This document shows positions 20,985-28,938 of a stretch of 64,000 bases of DNA, in pieces (within the stretch, counting starts at the first letter, position 1; each line of letters opens with the position of its first letter). The position numbers and the translations under genes are program-made. The notes beneath the pieces are model-generated. The model worked only from the letters and a program-made list of their open reading frames with translations. It was not told where the DNA came from and did no database searches. The stretch spans positions 496,001-560,000 of the forward strand of contig NZ_FNRO01000002.1 in assembly GCF_900107745.1 (NCBI RefSeq), written 5' to 3'. Source of the stretch: Variovorax sp. YR216 (GTDB taxonomy: Bacteria; Pseudomonadota; Gammaproteobacteria; Burkholderiales; Burkholderiaceae_C).

Positions 20985-21152
20985 TTAAAGCACCTCGCCC
21001 AGCCGAGCAATGCATTCTTCGATCTTCTCGACGTTGGAGGTTGCGAAGCTCAGGCGTAACGTTGCCAGGCCGGGCGACTCGGCAAAACCCGGCACGAAGG
21101 CGACCAGTCGCGCGATCGCCTTTTGGGCGAACTCGATCGCATTGCGCTCCAT
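20985..21152 (-). pseudogene. C-terminal remnant of a class I aminotransferase
   Basis: A 55-codon open frame ends in TAA at 20985. Its residues LVAFVPGFAESPG and TLRLSFATSNVEKIEECIAR match the extreme C-terminus of aspartate-aminotransferase-like PLP enzymes (VAVVPG..., LRISYATS..., I-E-x-x-x-x-RL). The PLP-binding and catalytic regions are missing because the frame runs directly into the region after the aconitase-type gene. This looks like the tail of a gene cut by a past rearrangement at about 21.16 kb. Confidence 0.55.
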
Positions 21153-21227
21153 GCCGCTAGCACCTGTCAGGCGCGCCCAGCACGCCTTGCATCCTCGGCA
21201 GCGCTCCCATCCGCGTGGGCGAGACGC

Positions 21228-23165
21228 TTACTGCCGGATCGATGCCTTCAGTTCCGAGAAGCTCACGATTCGGCCGGCGATCGCACTGGCAGCCACCGTG
21301 GAAGGGCTGGCGAGCCACAGCGCGCCCGGGCCCGAGCGACCCGGAAAGTTGCGATTGATCGCGCTGATCGTCACCTGGTCCTCGCGCTCGCTCGCGCCCG
21401 GGCCGGCATTGATGCATGCCCCGCAGCCTGGCTCGACCAGCTGGACGCCCATGCGCTCGAAGAGCGCCACCATCTGCACCCGGTCGCTTCGCGCACGCAC
21501 GTCCTCGCTGCCGAACTGCAGGAAGAACCGCACGCCCGGCGCGATGCCGAGCCGGTGTTCTTCGGCCCAGGCGAGCACTGCGTGGTAGGCCCCGATGTCC
21601 TCGAGCTTGCCCCCCGTGCAGGAGCCACCGTACGCAATGTCGATCGCGACCGCCTCGGCGAGTGCCGACAGCGCCAGGCCCTGCCCGGGATCCCCGGGGC
21701 GCGCCACCATGGGTTCGAGCGTGCCGCAATCGACCTCGATCTCGTGCGCATAGTGCGCCCCCTCGTCGCTGCGCATCCAGGGTTCGAGTCGGAAGTCGAT
21801 GCCCCGACGCTCGCGCAGGAAGCGAAGCGTTTCATCGTCGGGGGCCACGATGCCCGTCAGGCCGCCGATCTCGGCCACCATGTTGGTGAGCGTGGCGCGC
21901 GCGTCCGTCCCCATCGCGCGCAAGGCCTCGCCCATGTACTCGAAGACGAGTCCGACCAGGCTGCCGTTGCGGACCTCCGGCAGGCGCAGCAGATGCAGCA
22001 CGACATCCTTGGCATCGACCCCGTCCGGCAGGGTCCCGCGCAACCGCACCCGGCAGACCTTCGGCGCGGCCACGCGCACATCGCCCGTGATCCATGCGTT
22101 GGCCATTTCGCTAGCACCGATGCCGAAGGCGAAGGCCCCGAGCGCGCCGCAATGCGGGGTATGTGAATCGGTGCCGATCGCGACCTGGCCCGGCAACACG
22201 TAGCGCTCGGTCATGATGGAGTGGCAGATGCCTTCCGCCCCCTTCCTGCCGGGCACGCGGTGATGCAAGCGGACCCCTTGCTGCGCGCAAAACCGTTCCT
22301 GCATCTTGCCCATCGCCATGGCCGAGTCGAGCAGCCCCAGGGCGCGCTTTGCCGGTGACATGGTCTCTTCGACATAGACCAGGTGATCCGCGAAGCACTG
22401 GATCGATGCGACGTCGTGCAAGGCGATCTCGGGCCCCATCGCGTTGTTCATGAACGCGGCGCACATCCCGGTCACGTAGTCGTGCGAGTAGCGCCAGTCC
22501 GCCCTCACGAAGCTGATGCCTGAAGCCGAAGGCGGCCTTTTGGCCGAGCGCGCGATGATCTTCTCGACATAGGTCAAAGGGCGGCTCAAGGGCGGTTGCG
22601 GCTCCATCGCGATCTCGCCGGCCAGCCGGGCCTTCGTGTAGTTGAACAGCCCTCCGCGCGCCAACACCTCGGCCGTCACGGCATCCAGCCCCGCCACCAA
22701 CTCCGAAACGAGGATCGCCTCGCCCGCGCGGATGCGATCGACGAGGCCGAAGTCGCTCGACGTGAAGATGCCGAGGTTGTGGCAGTTCTGGCGATAGATG
22801 CGCTCGAACTTCTGCGCGATGACCAGGCGGATGCCGGCCATGCGCTCGGCATAGGGACTCGCCTCGCGCGACGAACCCTTGCCGTAGCGCGTGCCGGCCA
22901 CCGTCACCGCGAAGCCGCCGCGCCGCACCTGGTCAATGCCGATGGGCCTGCGACCCTCGCAGGTCAGGCCGACGTAGGGATAGCGGCCGAGCGTCTCGTC
23001 GACATGGAAGCAGGCCCAGCCCGGCGTGATCTCGTCCGTGGAGACGTCGTCGCGCAGCTTGCCGGCCTGCGCCTGCGAGAGATCCTCGCCGGCGATCTGC
23101 CGCTCGATCAGCGTCGGATCCTCCGACAGGAAAAGGATGCGGCCTTCGAATCGGATGGCATGCAT
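21228..23165 (-). CDS. Fused aconitase/isopropylmalate dehydratase-type hydro-lyase, swivel domain first
   Basis: A 645-residue [4Fe-4S] dehydratase with fused subunits in reversed order. Residues about 20-180 are a LeuD-like swivel domain (DVSTDEITPGW, then GTRYGKGSSREASPYAE and NCHNLGIF). Residues about 200-645 are LeuC-like: TYVEKIIARSA, GTDSHTPHCGALGAFAFGIG, GGSCTGG (cluster Cys) and EPGCGACINAGPG (two cluster Cys). LeuCD are separate proteins and aconitase A has the swivel last; AcnB has it early but after a HEAT domain that is absent here. The start is ATG 23165, preceded by AGAGGAG; the ATG at 23192 overlapping the Bug stop lacks such a site. The substrate is probably a hydroxy di- or tricarboxylate delivered by the adjacent Bug receptor. 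Confidence 0.85.
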   Translation of the reverse strand: MHAIRFEGRILFLSEDPTLIERQIAGEDLSQAQAGKLRDDVSTDEITPGWACFHVDETLGRYPYVGLTCEGRRPIGIDQVRRGGFAVTVAGTRYGKGSSREASPYAERMAGIRLVIAQKFERIYRQNCHNLGIFTSSDFGLVDRIRAGEAILVSELVAGLDAVTAEVLARGGLFNYTKARLAGEIAMEPQPPLSRPLTYVEKIIARSAKRPPSASGISFVRADWRYSHDYVTGMCAAFMNNAMGPEIALHDVASIQCFADHLVYVEETMSPAKRALGLLDSAMAMGKMQERFCAQQGVRLHHRVPGRKGAEGICHSIMTERYVLPGQVAIGTDSHTPHCGALGAFAFGIGASEMANAWITGDVRVAAPKVCRVRLRGTLPDGVDAKDVVLHLLRLPEVRNGSLVGLVFEYMGEALRAMGTDARATLTNMVAEIGGLTGIVAPDDETLRFLRERRGIDFRLEPWMRSDEGAHYAHEIEVDCGTLEPMVARPGDPGQGLALSALAEAVAIDIAYGGSCTGGKLEDIGAYHAVLAWAEEHRLGIAPGVRFFLQFGSEDVRARSDRVQMVALFERMGVQLVEPGCGACINAGPGASEREDQVTISAINRNFPGRSGPGALWLASPSTVAASAIAGRIVSFSELKASIRQ

Positions 23166-23188
23166 GTCGGCTCCTCTGGCTGCGCCGG

Positions 23189-24190
23189 TCATTCGACCAG
23201 CTTGACGTCGGCATCGCGAATGATGCCCTCTCGCTGCTGCCGCTCCGCCTGCATTCGCTTGGCGAAATCAGCCACCGTCCCGCCCGTGGGCGTGAGGCCC
23301 AGCTCGGCCAGCTTGCTGCCGACGCTCGGGTTGCGCAGCGCGATGCCGACCGCTTCATTGAGCCGAGCGACGATCGGCGCCGGCGTCGACTTGGGCGCCA
23401 TCAGGCTGTAGCTCACCAGCATGTCCGTGCCGGGCAGGATCTGCCCCATGCGGGGAATCTGCGGCTGTGCCTCGTAGACCTTGGTGGTCGCCACGCCGAC
23501 CAGCTTGATCTTTCCGGCCGCCACCATCGGCTGCGCCGTGCTGACCAGAGTGATCAGCATGTCGATCTGGCCCCCGGCGAGGTCGCCCAGGGCCGCGCCG
23601 GCTCCGCGGTAGGGCACGTGATTGAGGCGGACCTGGCCTGACTTGGCAATCAGCTCGCCCAACAGATGATGATCGGTGCCGACGCCGGGGGTGCCGAAGC
23701 TCAACGGCGCGCTGCTGGCCTTCGCTTGCTTCAAGAGGCCTGCGAAATCGTTGGCCGGTGACGCGCTGTTGACCGCGATCACGAGCGGCGCCTCCGCCAG
23801 GTGCGCGACAGGCGCGAGCGCGGCCACGGCGTCGTCCGCCTTCTTCCCGTATAGCGCCGGGTTGATGGCGTACAGGCTGTCGGTCGCCAGCAGCAGCGTG
23901 TAGCCGTCGGCGGGCGCCTTGGCGACTAGCGAGGTTCCGACCAGCCCACCCGCACCAGTGCGGTTGTCGACCACGACCGGTTGCTTGAGCGTCTCGGTCA
24001 GCGAGTTGGCCAACACGCGGCCCAGGATGTCCGCGCTGCCGCCTCCCGCGAAAGGCACGACGAGCGTGATCGGCCGGCCGGGATAGGCATCGGCGGCGAC
24101 GGCGCCACTGACGATGCCGCAGGCCCAGGCCGCCAGTGCGGCGCCGCGCATCAGCCTTCCCATTTCGAATCTCGCGCTCTTGAACTTCAT
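23189..24190 (-). CDS. Bug-family tripartite tricarboxylate transporter receptor (TctC-like)
   Basis: A 333-residue periplasmic receptor with a signal peptide cleaved near AVAADAYPG. Motifs include ITLVVPFAGGGSADILGR, PVVVDNRTGAGGLVG and YTLLLATDSLYAINP. Its stop lies 23 bases before the dehydratase start, so the two form an operon divergent from the LysR gene. This suggests uptake of a carboxylate that the dehydratase then isomerises or dehydrates. The TctAB permease is not in the window. Confidence 0.9.
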   Translation of the reverse strand: MKFKSARFEMGRLMRGAALAAWACGIVSGAVAADAYPGRPITLVVPFAGGGSADILGRVLANSLTETLKQPVVVDNRTGAGGLVGTSLVAKAPADGYTLLLATDSLYAINPALYGKKADDAVAALAPVAHLAEAPLVIAVNSASPANDFAGLLKQAKASSAPLSFGTPGVGTDHHLLGELIAKSGQVRLNHVPYRGAGAALGDLAGGQIDMLITLVSTAQPMVAAGKIKLVGVATTKVYEAQPQIPRMGQILPGTDMLVSYSLMAPKSTPAPIVARLNEAVGIALRNPSVGSKLAELGLTPTGGTVADFAKRMQAERQQREGIIRDADVKLVE

Positions 24191-24267
24191 GCTTGTCTCC
24201 AGGTGTGGGTATGGCCCTCACTCTAGATTTCCCTTAGAGACACAAACTGCAATTTGGCGCATCGTTC

Positions 24268-24282
24268 GTTCCCGTTTGGAAC
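24268..24282. promoter_or_regulatory. Putative LysR operator (inverted repeat)
   Basis: The perfect inverted repeat GTTCC-CGTTT-GGAAC contains a T-N11-A core and sits 12 bases before the LysR start, inside the divergent region with the Bug/dehydratase operon. LysR regulators usually autoregulate from such sites. Assignment is by position and symmetry only. Confidence 0.45.
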
Positions 24283-24294
24283 TTGCCTGCCACG

Positions 24295-25203
24295 ATGCGC
24301 ACCGATTTCGATCCCGTCACCCTGCGCCTCTTCCTAGCCGTTTGCGAAGAGGGAAGCATCACCAAGGCGGCCGATCGGATGTCCATCGTGCCCTCGGCCG
24401 TGAGCAAGCGAATGGCCGCGCTCGAGGACGACGTCGGTATCGTGCTGCTGCAGCGTGGCGCCGGGGGCATGGGCCCCACCGAAGCCGGACAGGCATTTGC
24501 ATCGCAGGCCCGAGAGGTGCTCGCCGGCATGGACCGCATGCATGCGACGATGCACGACATGGCGACGGGAGGCGCTGGGACGGTTCGCATCCTCGCGAGC
24601 CTGGCGGCGCTGTCGCACCGTCTGCCTGCCGACATCGCCGCCTTGCTTCGAAAGCACCCGGCTTTGAAGCTGAGTCTGCGCGAGGCGTCCTCCACCGAGA
24701 TGGTGCGGCAGGTCAAGGAGGGGGCCGCCGACCTAGCTGTGTGCTGGGATGTCGCAGACTTGACGGGGCTGCGGGCCGTGCCCTATCGACCCGACCATGC
24801 CTGCGCCCTGGTCTCGCGCGCCCATCCGCTGTCCCGAAGGAAGTCCGTGCCCTTCGCGGAGACGCTCGGCTACGACCATGTGAGCGCGATGCCGGGCAGC
24901 ATGATGGAGACGATGTTGCGCCGGCATGCGGCAGTGGCGGGCAAGACCTTGCTGCCACGCATTGAAGTCGAGAGTTTCGAGGGCGTGGCCCATGTCGTCG
25001 CGGCCGACCTCGGAATCGGCATCCTGCCGCGCGAGGTGCTGCGCCCATGGGTCGACGCACTGCCGATTCGCGTGATTCCATTGTCCGACGAATGGGCCAC
25101 CCGCCGTTTCGTCGTGTGCTTTCGGACGGATCCCTACTTGTCGCGCGCCGCGCAGATCGTCGCAGAGGGGCTTCGGCTTGCCGCCACCATCGCGGCGGAA
25201 TGA
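24295..25203 (+). CDS. LysR-family transcriptional regulator
   Basis: A 302-residue LysR regulator. The winged helix-turn-helix covers residues about 5-64 (TLRLFLAVCEEGSITKAADR, then VPSAVSKRMAALEDDVG), and the effector-binding domain follows. ATG 24295 gives MRTDFDPVTL; an upstream TTG would add four residues. It is divergent from the Bug receptor/dehydratase operon and probably controls it in response to the carboxylate substrate. The usual arrangement of LysR regulators and their targets supports this, but the inducer is unknown. Confidence 0.9.
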   Translation: MRTDFDPVTLRLFLAVCEEGSITKAADRMSIVPSAVSKRMAALEDDVGIVLLQRGAGGMGPTEAGQAFASQAREVLAGMDRMHATMHDMATGGAGTVRILASLAALSHRLPADIAALLRKHPALKLSLREASSTEMVRQVKEGAADLAVCWDVADLTGLRAVPYRPDHACALVSRAHPLSRRKSVPFAETLGYDHVSAMPGSMMETMLRRHAAVAGKTLLPRIEVESFEGVAHVVAADLGIGILPREVLRPWVDALPIRVIPLSDEWATRRFVVCFRTDPYLSRAAQIVAEGLRLAATIAAE

Positions 25204-25300
25204 ACGCGTCCGCTGTCTTCCCCTTCTCGAACGTTGAGCCGCGCAGCGTCAAACTTCCGCTTGTGGCTGCGGATTCAACCGGTCGCAACGTCGCACGCAG

Positions 25301-25677
25301 CTACACCCAACGCCGGACGGCTTCGGCTGTGTCGCTCGGCTTGGTGTTGAAGCTGATTCGGGCTTGAGGGGGGGGGCAGCTCGATGCACCACGTTGATCA
25401 GTTGCTCGAAGAGAAGGAAGTAAGCGGGGATGGTCCGGATACCGGCACCGATGACCACGCAGTCGAACAGCTTTTCAGAGAGCTTCTGAGCCACTACGTC
25501 TGCAGCCGTGTCACCGAGGTCAGTCAGGCAGAGTTCTGCTTCGTACCCTAGAGCGGCAAGTCTTGCCTGGTCCGCCTGAAGCCCGGCCCGAACCTTCTCG
25601 GCGTTCATATCGGGCATCGTGCTGAAGTCAACAAAGTCCGGCTCCAACCCAATCACCAACACTTGCGTCCTCGTCAT
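25301..25677 (-). pseudogene. Small Rossmann-like hypothetical protein, frameshifted at a nine-G tract
   Basis: The gene starts well: AAGGAGA precedes the ATG, and the product reads MTRTQVLVIGLEPDFVDFST with a strand-helix pattern and VVIGAGIRTIPAYFLLFEQL. After INVVHRAAPP the reading frame enters low-complexity text, while an alternate frame continues sensibly as ARISFNTKPSDTAEAVRRWV and stops at TAG 25301. The switch point is a run of nine G's on the + strand (25368-25376). With a run of seven or ten the two halves would be in frame (about 125 residues). This is a single-base indel in a homopolymer: mutation, slippage variant or sequencing error. Function is unknown. Confidence 0.7.
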
Positions 25678-25811
25678 CAGATTCTCCTTGGATGCTCTGG
25701 CCGTCGAGCCGGGAACGCGACCGCCAGCGGGCCTGTGCGGGCGATGTTCACATTGTTTATCTCATGGGTCGAGGAAACGTGAACAGAGCGCCCGCAGGGC
25801 CAGCGCCAGGG

Positions 25812-25991
25812 TCAATCCGCGGGTGGGTCTTGTCTGGACTCGTCCCTCGTGCGGATGACCAGCGAGCGCAGTTCGTGCAGGCTGGTCAATTGTTCTTCGC
25901 TGCGGCGCTTCATCGCTTCGAGTTCGCGGATGACGCGCAGGAAGGGGTTGGGGTCTTGGGGGTGCGCGGGCGCGCAAGTAGGGTGTGCCAT
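25812..25991 (-). CDS. Hypothetical 59-residue charged protein
   Basis: A small protein with a strong ribosome site, AGGAGG six bases before ATG 25991. The product starts MAHPTCAPAHPQDPNPFLR and continues as a charged, probably helical stretch (VIRELEAMKRRSEEQLTSLHELRSL) that looks able to form a coiled coil. I do not know the family. Longer frames in the same region lack comparable ribosome sites. The 5' leader of up to 270 bases (25992-26261) contains a GCGGCTC/GAGCCGC hairpin at 26107-26127. Confidence 0.6.
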   Translation of the reverse strand: MAHPTCAPAHPQDPNPFLRVIRELEAMKRRSEEQLTSLHELRSLVIRTRDESRQDPPAD

Positions 25992-26261
25992 TGAGAGCCT
26001 CCTGAACTGCTGTTTGCAAAAATCGCAGCGCCCGCTGCTAAACGGAGGCGGCGACTCGAACGGGTTAGCAGACCGGGCAGTCCAGGAGGAGAACCGGCGA
26101 GCCTTGCGGCTCCCCGCTCGAGCCGCCAAAAAATGGGGCACGAACAACGAAGCCGCAGAACCATTCGATTCAAATGCGGCTTCTCTCCTGACGACTACTT
26201 CGAGCTGCTAAACCCGATCACGCCTTTGTGTGACGTGACGCGGCAAAGTATAGCGACGGCC

Positions 26262-26702
26262 TCAACTCTTGAGCGTTGCCTTCAGCGTGATCTCCGGAAC
26301 GCTCGCAAGCGCTTTCGACAGCGGGCAACCGGCCTTCGCGCCGGCTGCGAGCGCCTGGAACTTCGCTTCGTCGATGCCCGGGATCACGGCTTCCAATTCA
26401 AGCTGAATGCGATCGATCTTGAAGCCCGGGCCATCCTGGGCGAGCCGCACCGCCGCCTTCGTATCGATCGACTTCGCCGTGAAGCCCGCGCCTTCGAGCG
26501 CGAACGCAAACGCCATCGTGAGACAGCCCGCATGGGCCGCGCCGAGGATTTCCTCGGGGTTGGTGCCGCGCTTGTCGTCTTCGAAGCGGCTGGCGAATCC
26601 GTAGGGGTAGTCCTTCAGTGCGCCGGTCTCGGTGCTGATCTGCCCCTTGCCGGTCTTGCCGGCGCCTTCCCAGTGAACGCTCGCGCGCTTGTCTGCTGGC
26701 AT
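26262..26702 (-). CDS. osmC: OsmC-family peroxiredoxin
   Basis: A thiol peroxidase that reduces organic hydroperoxides, 146 residues. The two catalytic cysteines are Cys60 in HAGCLTMAF and Cys126 in KAGCPLSKAL, matching the OsmC subfamily (E. coli 59/125). The N-terminus MPADKRASVHWEGAGKTGKG is typical. It is a cytoplasmic enzyme. The promoter should lie in the 196 bases shared with the divergent acyl-CoA ligase gene. Confidence 0.93.
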   Translation of the reverse strand: MPADKRASVHWEGAGKTGKGQISTETGALKDYPYGFASRFEDDKRGTNPEEILGAAHAGCLTMAFAFALEGAGFTAKSIDTKAAVRLAQDGPGFKIDRIQLELEAVIPGIDEAKFQALAAGAKAGCPLSKALASVPEITLKATLKS

Positions 26703-26898
26703 GTGAACTCCTTCGAGGTGGGTGGGTTGAACGGAGCCTGCCGTTGTACGGCAGATCGGCCGCGCCGTCTGTCAGCCGCCGGCGGTCGATTGACAAAAGA
26801 TTGCATCTTTCGGAGTCGCCCATGTGACGGATTTCGGGGCTTCCCCCATGCTGCACTGCCGCGTGGCGTCGTAGGCTTCCGGGCTGTTTGGAGACCGT

Positions 26899-28593
26899 AT
26901 GGAACGACCGCACTACAAGTTCTGGCCGCAGCGCCTGCCTCGCTCGATCACCGTCCCCGCCACCTCGTTGTGGCACAACCTCAAGACGAATGCCGAGCGC
27001 TTTCCCGACAAGCTCGCGATGGTGTTCTTCGGCAGCGAGATCACCTACCGCGAATGCGCGGCGCAGGTCGAGCGCCTGGCCGGCACCCTGCATGCCCTGG
27101 GCGTGAAGCGCGGCGACCGCGTGGTGCTCGACATGCAGAACTGTCCGCAGCTCGTGATCGCGCATTTCGCGATCCTGCGCGCCAACGCGGTCGTGGTGCC
27201 GGTCAACCCGATGAACCGGTCCGAAGAACTCAAGCACTACATCACCGACCCCGACGCCAAGGTGGCGATCACGACCGGCGACCTCGCGGCCGAGCTGGCC
27301 AAGGCCAGCAACGCGCTGGAGCCGAAGGACCGGCTCGCGCACATCATCGTGACCCAGTTCACCGACACCTTCGACGCCGAGGTGACCGGCGACGAGGCGC
27401 CGCCGCCCCAGTGGCGCGACTGGCTGCTCACGCACCATCCGCTGCCCGAACTGCAGGACGGCAGGGCGATGAGCTGGACCGACGCGATGAACGCCGGCCA
27501 TGCCGCGCCGGAGCACGTGGTCGGTGCCAACGACATGGCGCTCCTGCCCTACACCAGCGGGACCACCGGCCTGCCCAAGGGCTGCATCCACAACCATTCG
27601 AGCCTGAATCACAACGCCTTCGCGGGCCAGATCTGGGGGCTGGGTTCGTCGGAGGCAGTGGTCCTCGCGGTGGTGCCGATGTTCCACATCACCGGCGTGG
27701 TGAGTGTGATGCACACCACCATCCTCATCGCTGGCACGCTGGTCATCATGCCGCGGTGGGACCGGGACATGGCGGGGCGCCTGATCTCGCGCCGCAAGGT
27801 CACGAGCTGGACCAACATCCCGACCATGGTGATCGACCTGATGGCGAGTCCCAGCTTCGCGAACTACGACCTGAGCAGCCTGAGCTACATCGGCGGCGGC
27901 GGCGCAGCGATGCCGCAGGCGGTCGCGCAGCGGCTGCTGGAGCAGTTCGGCCTCAAGTACCAGGAAGGCTACGGCCTGACCGAGACGGCCGCGCCCTCGC
28001 ATGCGAATCCGTTCGAGAACCCGAAGCAGCAGTGCCTGGGCATTCCCTACATGAGCACCGACTCGCGCGTGGTCGACCCCGACACGCTGCAGGAGATGCC
28101 CATCGGTGAATCGGGCGAGATCATCACGCACGGTCCCGAGGTGTTCCAGGGCTACTGGAAGCGTCCCGACGCCACGGCGGCCGCCTTCGTCGAGTTGGAG
28201 GGTAAGCGCTTCTTCCGCTCCGGCGACATGGGCCGCATGGACGAGGACGGCTACTTCTTCATGACTGATCGCCTCAAGCGCATGATCAACGCGAGCGGCT
28301 TCAAGGTCTGGCCGGCCGAGGTCGAGCTGCTGATGTTCAAGCACCCGGCCATTCAGGAGGCCTGCGTGATCGCGATGAAGGATGCTTATCGCGGCGAATC
28401 GGTCAAGGCGGTGGTGGTGCTGCGCCCGACGCACAAGGACACGACCGAGCAGCAGATCATCGACTGGTGCCGCGAGAACATGGCGGTCTACAAGATTCCG
28501 CGTGCGGTGCAGTTCGTCGACGCGCTGCCCAAGAGCGGCAGCGGCAAGGTGATGTGGCGGCTGCTGCAGGAGGCGGAGAGCAAGGACGCCTAG
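26899..28593 (+). CDS. AMP-dependent acyl-CoA ligase (FadD-like)
   Basis: An ANL-superfamily ligase of 564 residues that activates a carboxylic acid to its CoA thioester using ATP. Motifs: P-loop YTSGTTGLPKGCIHNH near residue 217, GYGLTE near 357, the RSGDMGRMDEDGYFF hinge region and the C-terminal catalytic lysine in LPKSGSGKVMWR. It is most like medium/long-chain fatty acid-CoA ligases; aromatic acid ligases are an alternative. No other fatty acid oxidation genes are adjacent. Start ATG 26899 fits the family N-terminus (MERPHYKFWPQRLPRSI). Confidence 0.88.
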   Translation: MERPHYKFWPQRLPRSITVPATSLWHNLKTNAERFPDKLAMVFFGSEITYRECAAQVERLAGTLHALGVKRGDRVVLDMQNCPQLVIAHFAILRANAVVVPVNPMNRSEELKHYITDPDAKVAITTGDLAAELAKASNALEPKDRLAHIIVTQFTDTFDAEVTGDEAPPPQWRDWLLTHHPLPELQDGRAMSWTDAMNAGHAAPEHVVGANDMALLPYTSGTTGLPKGCIHNHSSLNHNAFAGQIWGLGSSEAVVLAVVPMFHITGVVSVMHTTILIAGTLVIMPRWDRDMAGRLISRRKVTSWTNIPTMVIDLMASPSFANYDLSSLSYIGGGGAAMPQAVAQRLLEQFGLKYQEGYGLTETAAPSHANPFENPKQQCLGIPYMSTDSRVVDPDTLQEMPIGESGEIITHGPEVFQGYWKRPDATAAAFVELEGKRFFRSGDMGRMDEDGYFFMTDRLKRMINASGFKVWPAEVELLMFKHPAIQEACVIAMKDAYRGESVKAVVVLRPTHKDTTEQQIIDWCRENMAVYKIPRAVQFVDALPKSGSGKVMWRLLQEAESKDA

Positions 28594-28938
28594 AACCAAA
28601 GTTCGACGGCACGCCCCTTGGCCAGAGATGAGTTGTTGTCGCTGGCCAGCGGCGCACTAGGCGGGTGATCTCCGCGCGGCTCAGTTCGCTTGAGCATCCG
28701 AGGCACAGCAAAACAATCCCTGCATTCGCGCGTGTCATTTGGCGATCGCGAAGCGGTCCGGCACCGACCCGATCCGGGCGCTACGCGCCGATTCAGAAAC
28801 TTCTCGTCGCCGGAGAGCGGTGATGTCCCTATTGTGAGTAACGCGAAATCCTCGGCTGGCTGATCGGGCCTGTGCCGACCTCAGTGGGTTTCTTCCGACT
28901 GGGGGTGCGAAATCCGAAACTCAAGGGAGGCCACAACG
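28594..28938. other. Non-coding gap before the transglycosylase gene
   Basis: About 345 bases with no gene I can support on either strand; short minus-strand frames lack ribosome sites. The composition becomes more AT-rich toward the right end. The last bases carry AAGGGAGG, the ribosome site of the next gene. Any promoter of the transglycosylase/small-protein pair should be here, but I cannot pick clear -35/-10 elements. Confidence 0.4.

Noticed and set aside
26107-26127. GCGGCTC/GAGCCGC hairpin as a terminator
   Set aside because: The A-run is on the wrong side for the minus-strand transcript and the + strand has no gene to end.
26398-28599. A 733-codon open frame on - opposite the acyl-CoA ligase
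   Set aside because: His/Arg/Val-rich shadow of a gene with clear catalytic motifs on the + strand.
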